This document shows positions 1 through 6,206 of a DNA stretch of 6,206 nt, piece after piece (the stretch's first letter is position 1; each line of letters opens with the position of its first letter). Source of the stretch: Gemmatimonadota bacterium (GTDB taxonomy: Bacteria; Gemmatimonadota; Gemmatimonadetes; Longimicrobiales; Longimicrobiaceae); the NCBI GenBank assembly GCA_019348265.1, contig JAHWJV010000224.1:1-6206 (forward strand), read 5' to 3'. The translations under genes were made by a program, and so were the position numbers. The notes under the pieces were generated by a model, which was not told where the DNA came from, made no database searches, and saw only the letters and a program-made list of their open reading frames with translations.

Positions 1-2983
1 CGGTAACGCCGTACTTCCGCCCCGACGGATCGCCCTTGATCCTGCGGATCGTCTGCTCCATCAACCGCATGTAGGTGTCGAACCCGACGGCGTGGACGAA
101 GCCGGACTGCGCGGAGCCGAGGATATTACCCGCACCCCGCAGCTCTAGGTCCCTCAGTGCGATTCCATACCCGCTCCCCAGCTCCGTGTAGTGCTCCAGC
201 ACGCGCAGCCGCTTCTCCGCGTCCTCCGAGACGTTCTCGGGGATGAGTAGGTAGCAGTAAGCCCGGTGGTGCGAGCGTCCGACGCGGCCGCGTATCTGGT
301 AGAGCTGCGCGAGTCCGAACTGGTCGGCGCGATCCACGATCAGGGTGTTCGCGCTCGGCACGTCCAGCCCCGATTCGATGATGGAAGTCGATACCAGGAT
401 GTGCACCTCTCCGGTCACGAAGCGGTGCATGATCTCCTCTAGCTCCTTCTCCTTCATCTGGCCGTGCGCGACCGCGATCTTCGCGTCGGGGATTAGGCGC
501 TGGACCCGCTGCGCGACCGTCGCGATGGTCTCTACCCGGTTGTGGACGAAGAATACCTGGCCACCGCGGTCGAGCTCGCGCCGCACGGCGTCCTCGATCA
601 CCGCGTCCGACCAGGGGAGCACGTGCGTGATGATCGGCTGGCGGTCTCGCGGGGGCGTCTGGATCAGCGACATGTCGCGGATGCGTAGCAGGGAGAAGTG
701 GAGCGTGCGGGGGATGGGCGTCGCGGTGAGCGTCAACACGTCGACCGTGCGCCGCATCTGCTTCAGCCGCTCCTTGTGCTTCACCCCGAACCGCTGCTCC
801 TCGTCCACCACCAGCAATCCGAGGTCGTGGAACTCCACGTCCTGGCTCAACAGCCGGTGCGTGCCGATGACGATGTCCACCTCACCGCGTTTCAGCTTCT
901 CCATCACCTCCGTCTGCTCCCTGAGCGTGCGGAAGCGAGAAAGCGACTCGATGCGCACCGGAAAGCCGGCGAGTCGCTCGCTGAAGCTGCGGTGGTGCTG
1001 CTCGGCGAGGATCGTGGTGGGGACGAGCACGCCCACCTGCTTGCCGTCCTGCACCGCCTTGAACGCCGCCCGAATGGCGATCTCCGTCTTACCGTAGCCC
1101 ACGTCCCCGCAGATCAGGCGGTCCATGGGCCGGGTGGACTCCATGTCGCGCTTGACGTCCTCAGTCGCCTGCCGCTGGTCGGGCGTGTCCTCGAAGAGGA
1201 AGGACGACTCCATCTCGCGCTGCCAGCGCGTGTCGGGAGGGAAGGCGTAGCCGCCGGCCGCCTCGCGCTCGGCGTACAGCTCGAGGAGCTCGGTAGTCAT
1301 CTCCTCGATCGCCCGTTGCGTCTTCTTCTTGGTGCGGGACCAATCCTTCCCGCCGATCCGGTGCACGCGAGGCGGCGCGTCGTCATCCGGCTCGGAGACC
1401 CACCGCTCGATCAGGTCGATCCGGTGCACCGGCACGCGCAGCAGCTCCCCGCCCGCGTACTCGATCACCAGCGTCTCGACGACCTCTTCGCCCACCCGGA
1501 GCTGCTCCAGGCCGGTGAACTTGCCGATCCCATGGTCCATGTGGACCACGTATGCCCCCGGTTTCAGCGCTGCGATGCTCTCGATCGCGACGCCGCCGCG
1601 GAACTGGCGACGCCTGCGCAGGCGCCGGGTGCGCCGGAAGATCTCGTGATCGGTGAGCACGCGCAGCGGCGGCCTGGCGTGCGGGAGGATGAACCCGCCC
1701 GACATCGAGCCCACGGCCAGCGTCACGCCGCCATGCACGCCCAGCTCGGCGAGCAGCTCCTGGAGCCGGTCGAGCTGCCCTTCGTTGTCGCAGAGGATCA
1801 GCGTCTGCTCGCCGAGCCCGGCTCCGGCCTTCAGAAGGCCGCCGAGACGCTGCAGGTCCCGGTCGATCGCCTCGGGCGGGGTGACCTCCACCCGGAAGCG
1901 CGGCAAACCAGGCGGGGCGCCGATACTTTCTACATAGAGCTGCGGAAAGCGCGCGGAGAGATCCCCCACCGCGGCTGGCGCGAGATAGAGCTGGTCGGCG
2001 GCCTCCGGGGTCTTACCAGCCTGTATCTCCGCCTCGTGCAGCCGGTGGACCTCGCTCCAGTTGCGCTCCCAATCTTCCGCCGCGCGACCCTGGTCGAGGC
2101 GCACGAGGACCGTCTCCGGCGGGAGGTAGTGCAGGAGCCCACGGCGTTCGGAGCTGTCCGCCCCGCGCGAGGCCGCCGGCGCGAAGCTCACGTCGACCGG
2201 CAGGATCCGGATCGAGTCCACGGAGCCGACGGAAAGCTGTGAGAGCACGTCGAAGTGGCGGATGGACTCGATCTGGTCACCCCAGAACTCGATTCGCGCG
2301 GGCTCCGGCGATCCAAACCCGAAGATGTCCAGGATCCCGCCGCGCAGCGCGAACTGGCCGACCTCCTCGACGGTGTTGACGCGATCGAATCCCATCTCCT
2401 CGAGGCGCGTAGCGACATCGGCGGGACGGATCTCGGCGCCCGCCCGGAGCTCGAGCTGAAGGGCCTCGACGCTGGTGACCGCTGGGGAGAGCTCCTGCAG
2501 CGCGCGAGCCGTGGTGACCAGGATGGAGAGGCGGCCGGCGATCAGCGCTTCCAGCGCTTCGACGCGCAGGCCGCCGATCTCCACGTGAGATTCCACCACC
2601 TCGTACGGCAGCGACTCGCGCTGCGGGTAGGAGGAAACGGTGCCGTCGCCCAGTAGCGCCTCCAGGTCGGCCGCGGCGTGCTCGGCGCTCTCGGGCGTGG
2701 TGGCGACGACTACCCAGATGCGTTGCGGCAGCGCTCGGTGGAGGCTCGCCACCATCAGCGCGTCCGATGCGCCGGCGAGCCCCTCGACGACGACGGCCGC
2801 GCCGGCTCGCGGGAGCCCCTGGATTAGCTGGGAGAACTGGGGGAGCGACTGAAACGCCCGTACCAGAATGGGATGCGGCACGGCTTCGCTATTTCCGGCG
2901 CCGGTTGCCGGGAGAGGCGCCCGACTCTTTCCTGTCCTTGACCACGTAGCGGAGTGAGTGCTATATCGCTGGCGCGCCGCCAT
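1..2983 (-). CDS. mfd: Transcription-repair coupling factor Mfd (3' end beyond window)
   Basis: Mfd is a cytoplasmic ATP-driven DNA translocase that displaces stalled RNA polymerase and recruits UvrA for transcription-coupled nucleotide excision repair. One uninterrupted minus-strand frame gives 994 residues before the window edge; the family is usually about 1,150, so the C-terminal domain (about 150 residues) is missing. Seen in order: a UvrB-like N-terminal part with RGGILDIF at 214-221; the RNA polymerase interaction region near 478-530 (HMDHGIGKF at 481-489, then EYAGGELLRVPV); a Q-motif-like FEDTPDQRQ at 597-605; Walker A GDVGYGKT at 626-633; Walker B DEEQ at 727-730; TATPIPR at 753-759; motif VI QIRGRVGR ending at 903; and ELRGAGN at 947-953. 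The ATG at 2983 is the only in-frame ATG near the N-terminus but lacks a good Shine-Dalgarno. A GTG at 2881 would remove 34 residues and is the main alternative. No frameshift was found where the frame was checked along the gene. Identity is very secure; the exact start is not. Confidence 0.97.
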   Translation of the reverse strand, partial: MAARQRYSTHSATWSRTGKSRAPLPATGAGNSEAVPHPILVRAFQSLPQFSQLIQGLPRAGAAVVVEGLAGASDALMVASLHRALPQRIWVVVATTPESAEHAAADLEALLGDGTVSSYPQRESLPYEVVESHVEIGGLRVEALEALIAGRLSILVTTARALQELSPAVTSVEALQLELRAGAEIRPADVATRLEEMGFDRVNTVEEVGQFALRGGILDIFGFGSPEPARIEFWGDQIESIRHFDVLSQLSVGSVDSIRILPVDVSFAPAASRGADSSERRGLLHYLPPETVLVRLDQGRAAEDWERNWSEVHRLHEAEIQAGKTPEAADQLYLAPAAVGDLSARFPQLYVESIGAPPGLPRFRVEVTPPEAIDRDLQRLGGLLKAGAGLGEQTLILCDNEGQLDRLQELLAELGVHGGVTLAVGSMSGGFILPHARPPLRVLTDHEIFRRTRRLRRRRQFRGGVAIESIAALKPGAYVVHMDHGIGKFTGLEQLRVGEEVVETLVIEYAGGELLRVPVHRIDLIERWVSEPDDDAPPRVHRIGGKDWSRTKKKTQRAIEEMTTELLELYAEREAAGGYAFPPDTRWQREMESSFLFEDTPDQRQATEDVKRDMESTRPMDRLICGDVGYGKTEIAIRAAFKAVQDGKQVGVLVPTTILAEQHHRSFSERLAGFPVRIESLSRFRTLREQTEVMEKLKRGEVDIVIGTHRLLSQDVEFHDLGLLVVDEEQRFGVKHKERLKQMRRTVDVLTLTATPIPRTLHFSLLRIRDMSLIQTPPRDRQPIITHVLPWSDAVIEDAVRRELDRGGQVFFVHNRVETIATVAQRVQRLIPDAKIAVAHGQMKEKELEEIMHRFVTGEVHILVSTSIIESGLDVPSANTLIVDRADQFGLAQLYQIRGRVGRSHHRAYCYLLIPENVSEDAEKRLRVLEHYTELGSGYGIALRDLELRGAGNILGSAQSGFVHAVGFDTYMRLMEQTIRRIKGDPSGRKYGVT

Positions 2984-3015
2984 GTCGCTGGCGGACCGGG
3001 ATGCATAAACATCCC

Positions 3016-3045
3016 AACCTACAGCGCTTCGCCGGGATCCGTCAA
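3016..3045 (-). promoter_or_regulatory. Weak candidate sigma-70-type promoter for mfd
   Basis: Read on the minus strand, TTGACG (3040-3045) matches the -35 consensus at five of six bases. It is followed after 18 bases by TAGGTT (3016-3021), which matches the -10 consensus at only three of six. Initiation would fall near 3009, giving a leader of about 25 bases to the ATG at 2983. The position suits mfd and would support that start, but the -10 is poor and such matches occur by chance. Confidence 0.2.
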
Positions 3046-3239
3046 CGGTGGGGATGGGCACGGCGCTGCAGCGCGAGCGTCCTCCGGCGCGGACTGCCGC
3101 GTCCCCCGCCCAGGACACGACCGGCGCGCCGCCCCGGAGGGTGTTCGCGCGGGCTCCCGCGAAGTTGCTGGAATCCCGCACCGCAGCGCTCGGGGAACGG
3201 AGCTTGCCCGAACACGGGTAGAGTTACTCCATCCTGGCC

Positions 3240-3243
3240 GGAG
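3240..3243 (+). promoter_or_regulatory. Ribosome binding site of the secreted DUF4384-like protein gene
   Basis: GGAG lies seven bases before the ATG at 3251, good Shine-Dalgarno spacing. It decides the start: the frame is open 99 codons further upstream, but only this ATG has a ribosome site and is followed directly by a signal peptide. Confidence 0.75.
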
Positions 3244-3250
3244 TGGAACC

Positions 3251-4345
3251 ATGAAAACACTCTTCATCGCCGTCGCGTTGACGCTCCTCCAGGTCGGAGC
3301 GGCCGTCGCACAGTACGGATCGTATCCTCCGTCGCAGCACGGGCCGCGCGCGGGTGGCTATGGTAATCTCCGCGGGTGGGGATACACGCCGGAAGCGCGC
3401 ATCTGGATCGATGGGAACCGCGACTTCTACCGCCGGGGCGAGCGGTTGCGCGCGACCTTCTCCACCTCCGCGGACGCGTACGTCGCCGTCATCCACATCG
3501 ATCCGGACGGGCGGCTCGAGTTCCTGTACCCATCCGCTCCGGGCGATCGCGAGTACGTGCTGGGCGGCCGCAGCTACCCGCTCCCGTACCGCGCGGCCAA
3601 CAGCGGCTGGCTCGTGCGCAGTGGACCCGGTATCGGGTACCTGTACCTGATCGCTTCGCCCGTTCCGCTGGACTACGGCTACTTCCGAGGCCGCGGCTCG
3701 TCCATGTGGGACTGGTCCCACGCAGGGCAGAGCGTGCGGGGCGACCCATTCTGGGCTATGGAGCAGATCACACGCTACCTGGTGCCGGACTGGGGCTACA
3801 CGCCGGTCGCGGTGGACTACTTCTCGTACCAGGTTGATGGGCTGCACAGGTACCCGAGCTACGCCTGCTCCTCGCGCTTTGCGCAGACGTCGTCATGGGG
3901 CTGGGGATACGGCGGCGGATACGTTCCATCGTACTACGGGGCCTGCGACCGACTGGACTACTATCTGCGCGACAACCCGTACTACTTCGATGCGGGGCGT
4001 TACCGTGGGGACCGCCGCACGCATTTCCGCGGGTACGGTACATCGAGCGAGGAGTACCGGTACAAGGAGAACCCGGCGCGGGGCACGACCGGACGAACCG
4101 GGACCGCACGCGGCGTTTCCCCTTCCACGGGGGGGACGACGCGCGGCGGCGACGCGACGACGGTGCCCACGCGCCGTCCCGCGGCCGAGCCGAGCGCCCC
4201 GGCGGCGGAGCCGGCGCGCGGGACGACCGCGCCTTCCAGGCCGACCCCGCAGGTGCGGAGGGCGCCTTCGGGTAGCGGTGACAGCGGAGGATCCAGCGGC
4301 GGCGGCGCGACGAGCGAGCCGCGCCGCCGGACCATGCCGGACTGA
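3251..4345 (+). CDS. Secreted protein with a DUF4384-like domain and low-complexity tail
   Basis: The product is 364 residues. Residues 1-20 form a classical Sec signal peptide: a lysine, a hydrophobic core, and AVA before a likely cleavage at Q21. Residues about 46-140 resemble DUF4384, a beta-rich domain of unknown function found in exported bacterial proteins. Typical pieces are ARIWIDGNRDFYRRGERL at 49-66, then a strand that reads DAYVAVIHIDPDGRLEFLYP at 75-94, and GGRSYPLP at 105-112. Residues about 181-260 are rich in tyrosine and tryptophan (21 of 80 are aromatic) and contain the only two cysteines of the mature protein, C206 and C232, which may form a disulfide. Residues 271-364 are a Gly/Ser/Thr/Pro/Arg tail, probably disordered. 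It lies 47 bp upstream of the M28 peptidase gene on the same strand. No enzymatic motif is visible, so its role is unknown; a cell-envelope or periplasmic role is inferred from the signal peptide. The family call is from pattern memory. Confidence 0.85.
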   Translation: MKTLFIAVALTLLQVGAAVAQYGSYPPSQHGPRAGGYGNLRGWGYTPEARIWIDGNRDFYRRGERLRATFSTSADAYVAVIHIDPDGRLEFLYPSAPGDREYVLGGRSYPLPYRAANSGWLVRSGPGIGYLYLIASPVPLDYGYFRGRGSSMWDWSHAGQSVRGDPFWAMEQITRYLVPDWGYTPVAVDYFSYQVDGLHRYPSYACSSRFAQTSSWGWGYGGGYVPSYYGACDRLDYYLRDNPYYFDAGRYRGDRRTHFRGYGTSSEEYRYKENPARGTTGRTGTARGVSPSTGGTTRGGDATTVPTRRPAAEPSAPAAEPARGTTAPSRPTPQVRRAPSGSGDSGGSSGGGATSEPRRRTMPD

Positions 4346-4392
4346 CAACGATCGCCGCGCAGCGTGGTGGGAACCTGGCCGAACCGAACTCG

Positions 4393-5952
4393 ATGATCCG
4401 AACCAAGACCGCCGCAGCCGCCGCGCTGCTGCTGCTCGGCGCCTGCGCCGTACCCGACGTGGCGCCGACGCCCGCGCGCGTCGCGGTCGACGCGCCTTCG
4501 CCCGCCGCCGCGACGATCACGGCGACGGACATGTACAACCGCGTGTCCATCCTCTCGGCCGATTCGATGCGCGGCCGCGACACGCCGAGCCCCGGCCTGG
4601 AAATGGCCGCGGCCTACCTGGTCCGCGAGTACCGGCGGCTGGGACTGGAGCCCGGCGGGGACAGCGCCACCTTTTATCAGCGATACCCCCTCCGCTCCTT
4701 CGCGCTGGACACCGCTACCGTGCACTTCGGAACGGTCCTGGCGAATGCGAGCGCGAACGAGATGCTCACCTACGGGACCGACTTCTACGCGGCTCCAGGC
4801 GCCGTCGGTCGTGCAGGCGCGGACATGGGGCATGGCAAGCTGGTTCTCGTCGGCACACTCGGCGACGGGGGGCTGCCGGACGGAGACTATCGTGGGACCA
4901 TTCCCGTGATCAACGTCCCCGGGGGTTACTCGGCGGAGTGGCGGTCGAAGGTCCGGCGCGCCCGGGACGCGGCGCGTCGCGCGGGCACGAACGCGGTGGT
5001 CGTGGTGGTGGATTCGGCTTTCCCGCCGAATACGTTTGCCGCGCTGTCGAGGTCCGCGCGCGCTCCGCAGCTCGCGGTGGCCGACGATTCCGCGATCGCC
5101 GTGTTCTACCTGACCGATCGCGCCTTCCGCAAGGTCGCGGCTCGGACCACCAGCGGGATGCGCGTCGCCGGCGCGGGCGCGCCCTTGGCGCTCGAGGGAG
5201 TGGAGGCCCACTTCGCGGCCAACGCGAGGGTCCTGCAGCAGTCGCGGCCGCCCCATGTCGCCGCGATCCTGCGGGGATCCGATCCCGTGCTGCGTGACGA
5301 GTACGTGGTGCTCTCCGCGCACATGGACCATGTCGGCGTCGGCAGGCCGGTTCGTGGAGACTCGATCTACAACGGCGCCGACGACGACGCCTCCGGCACC
5401 TCGGCCCTGGTCGAGGTCGCCGAGGCGATGGCTTCGCTCCCCGAGCGCCCCAAGCGCTCGGTCATCTTCCTGCACGTCAGCGGAGAGGAGAAGGGGCTGC
5501 TCGGATCGCGGTGGTACTCGGATCACCCCACCGTTCCGCTGCACCGCATCATCGCGAACGTCAACGTCGACATGATCGGCCGCAACTCCCCGGACACGGT
5601 CGTCGTGATCGGGAAGAACTATTCGTCGCTGGGCCGGACCGCGAACTCGGTACAGGCGCGCCATCCGGAGCTCGGGCTCACGCTCGCCGACGACATGTGG
5701 CCGGAGGAGCGCTTCTTCTTCAGGTCCGACCATTACAACTTCGCGCGGAAGGAGATCCCGTCCATCTTCTTCTTCTCCGGGGTGCACGCGGACTACCACC
5801 AGCCTTCGGACGAGGTGGACAAGCTGAACGTGGATAAGGCAGCACGGATCGCGCGGACCATCTTCTACACGGTCGAAGCGGTCGCGAACGATCCGGAACG
5901 GCCGCAGTGGCTTCCGCGGGGACTGTCGGAAGTTCGGGCGCTGACTCGCTGA
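4393..5952 (+). CDS. M28-family zinc metallopeptidase, lipoprotein
   Basis: M28 enzymes are co-catalytic di-zinc peptidases, mostly aminopeptidases or carboxypeptidases; the substrate cannot be told from sequence. The product is 519 residues. It begins with a lipoprotein signal whose lipobox LGAC puts the lipidated cysteine at C18; alanine at +2 suggests outer-membrane sorting if the host is Gram-negative. Residues about 145-235 look like a PA-type insert (GKLVLVG at 148-154, a Lys/Arg-Ala helix, then AVVVVVDS at 201-208). The catalytic part follows. By analogy with Aeromonas and Streptomyces aminopeptidases, the metal and catalytic residues are H310 in SAHMDH, bridging D331 in GADDDASG, base E365 and ligand E366 in SGEE, D393 in VDMIGR, and H469 in YHQPSD. 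All are present, so it should be active. The start is fixed by the lipobox, although no good Shine-Dalgarno precedes it. It is probably co-transcribed with the gene 47 bp upstream and is followed by a strong hairpin. Confidence 0.95.
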   Translation: MIRTKTAAAAALLLLGACAVPDVAPTPARVAVDAPSPAAATITATDMYNRVSILSADSMRGRDTPSPGLEMAAAYLVREYRRLGLEPGGDSATFYQRYPLRSFALDTATVHFGTVLANASANEMLTYGTDFYAAPGAVGRAGADMGHGKLVLVGTLGDGGLPDGDYRGTIPVINVPGGYSAEWRSKVRRARDAARRAGTNAVVVVVDSAFPPNTFAALSRSARAPQLAVADDSAIAVFYLTDRAFRKVAARTTSGMRVAGAGAPLALEGVEAHFAANARVLQQSRPPHVAAILRGSDPVLRDEYVVLSAHMDHVGVGRPVRGDSIYNGADDDASGTSALVEVAEAMASLPERPKRSVIFLHVSGEEKGLLGSRWYSDHPTVPLHRIIANVNVDMIGRNSPDTVVVIGKNYSSLGRTANSVQARHPELGLTLADDMWPEERFFFRSDHYNFARKEIPSIFFFSGVHADYHQPSDEVDKLNVDKAARIARTIFYTVEAVANDPERPQWLPRGLSEVRALTR

Positions 5953-5972
5953 CGGGACGCGCGCCGGCGACA

Positions 5973-6013
5973 TGAGCGAGGGGCGGTGGCCATCGACCAC
6001 CGCCCCTCGCTCA
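5973..6013 (+). terminator. Perfect 17-bp stem-loop, probable terminator, possibly bidirectional
   Basis: Bases 5973-5989 pair perfectly with 5997-6013 around a seven-base loop. The stem is mostly G-C (core GAGCGAGGGGCGGTGG and its complement). It begins 20 bases after the stop codon of the M28 peptidase gene. Neither side carries a run of T, so it is not a textbook rho-independent terminator; it may act as a weak terminator or as a 3'-end RNA stabiliser. Its placement after a gene, and the absence of any similar structure elsewhere in the window, support a 3'-end role. Confidence 0.7.
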
Positions 6014-6206
6014 CAGCTATTCGGTGGAGAACCGCACTTCGGCGGTGGTGTACCAGGGCCCATCGGGTGATGCGCTGCACTGCCGGGCGCACTACCACCC
6101 TGTCGCGGTGGGGGCTATCTTTGCCGCCCGCCGCACCTTTATCGACGCACATCACGGAAGCGGGCCGAGCTTGCGGATAGATCACATACGTAACTTCTGC
6201 ATCGTA
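6014..6206. other. Right-edge region without an identified gene
   Basis: No gene with a recognisable product is visible here. On the minus strand, 24 sense codons (6020-6091) lie between an in-frame TAG at 6092-6094 and a TAG at 6017-6019. The peptide ends WYTTAEVRFSTE and its third positions are G/C-rich, like real genes here. No start codon with a ribosome site serves it, so it is at most the tail of a damaged or frameshifted convergent gene. Another minus-strand frame is open from the window edge to 5865, but it runs through the hairpin and into the M28 coding region, which argues against it. Confidence 0.35.

Larger units (their letters stand above)
2984..3250. other. Divergent intergenic region between mfd and the secreted-protein gene
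   Basis: This 267-bp gap separates two genes transcribed away from each other, so it should carry promoters for both. I see no convincing ORF: the plus frame of the downstream gene stays open back to 2954, but coding-like content begins only at the signal peptide at 3251. A short GC hairpin lies at 3148-3161 (CGCGG arms with a 4-base loop). A small inverted repeat, GAGTTACTC, lies at 3221-3229, about 20 bases before the downstream start. For the plus-strand gene, TAGAGT at 3219-3224 resembles a -10 element (4 of 6 matches) but has no good -35 partner, so no promoter is called on that side. Confidence 0.6.

Noticed and set aside
698..2242. A 514-codon open frame on the plus strand opposite mfd.
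   Set aside because: The minus strand here encodes unmistakable Mfd motifs. The plus product is a His/Arg/Leu/Ala-rich shadow without domains.
2954..3250. A 99-codon upstream extension of the secreted-protein frame, with an earlier ATG at 2954.
   Set aside because: The extension overlaps the start of mfd and would bury the signal peptide. The ATG at 3251 has a Shine-Dalgarno and begins a classical signal peptide.
5271..5286. A short inverted repeat GGGATC-C-GATCCC inside the M28 gene.
   Set aside because: It lies within the coding frame and encodes ordinary residues just before the catalytic part; such short GC-rich repeats are expected by chance.
3834..5297. A 487-codon plus-strand frame overlapping both exported-protein genes.
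   Set aside because: It is extremely Arg-rich, crosses the gap between two well-supported genes in a different frame, and has no recognisable domain.
4000..6063. A 687-codon open frame on the minus strand opposite the M28 peptidase and the tail of the secreted-protein gene.
   Set aside because: It is antisense to a gene with a complete catalytic motif set and a lipobox, and it runs through the hairpin. Its product is rich in Arg, Gly, Val, Pro and His with no recognisable domain, as expected of a shadow frame in GC-rich DNA.

Overview
This is a GC-rich bacterial chromosomal window holding three protein-coding genes. Codon usage is strongly biased to G/C at the third position, and this produces many long spurious ORFs in other frames. 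A lipobox and standard secretion signals are present, and Mfd is a universal bacterial protein. The mix of a DUF4384-like secreted protein and an M28-family lipoprotein peptidase fits a Gram-negative, soil-type lineage. Gemmatimonadota or a similar phylum is my guess from style only; no marker in the window proves it.

Layout. Positions 1-2983 (minus strand) hold the first about 994 residues of the transcription-repair coupling factor Mfd. The gene runs off the left edge, so its C-terminal end is missing. Positions 2984-3250 are a divergent intergenic region with weak promoter candidates. Positions 3251-4345 (plus) encode a secreted protein with a DUF4384-like domain, an aromatic-rich middle and a low-complexity tail. 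After a 47-bp gap, positions 4393-5952 (plus) encode a lipoprotein zinc peptidase of family M28 with all expected metal-site residues. A perfect 17-bp hairpin at 5973-6013 follows this gene. The last about 190 bases hold no gene I can name; a 24-codon open stretch ending next to the hairpin on the minus strand may be the tail or remnant of a convergent gene.

How the genes relate. Mfd acts in the cytoplasm in transcription-coupled DNA repair and is transcribed away from the other two genes. The two plus-strand genes are close, in the same direction and end at one hairpin, so they are probably co-transcribed. Both products are predicted to leave the cytoplasm, but no functional link beyond that can be read from the sequence. 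I see no CRISPR array, mobile element, RNA gene or clear novel system. This looks like an ordinary chromosomal region, and the findings are scored accordingly.
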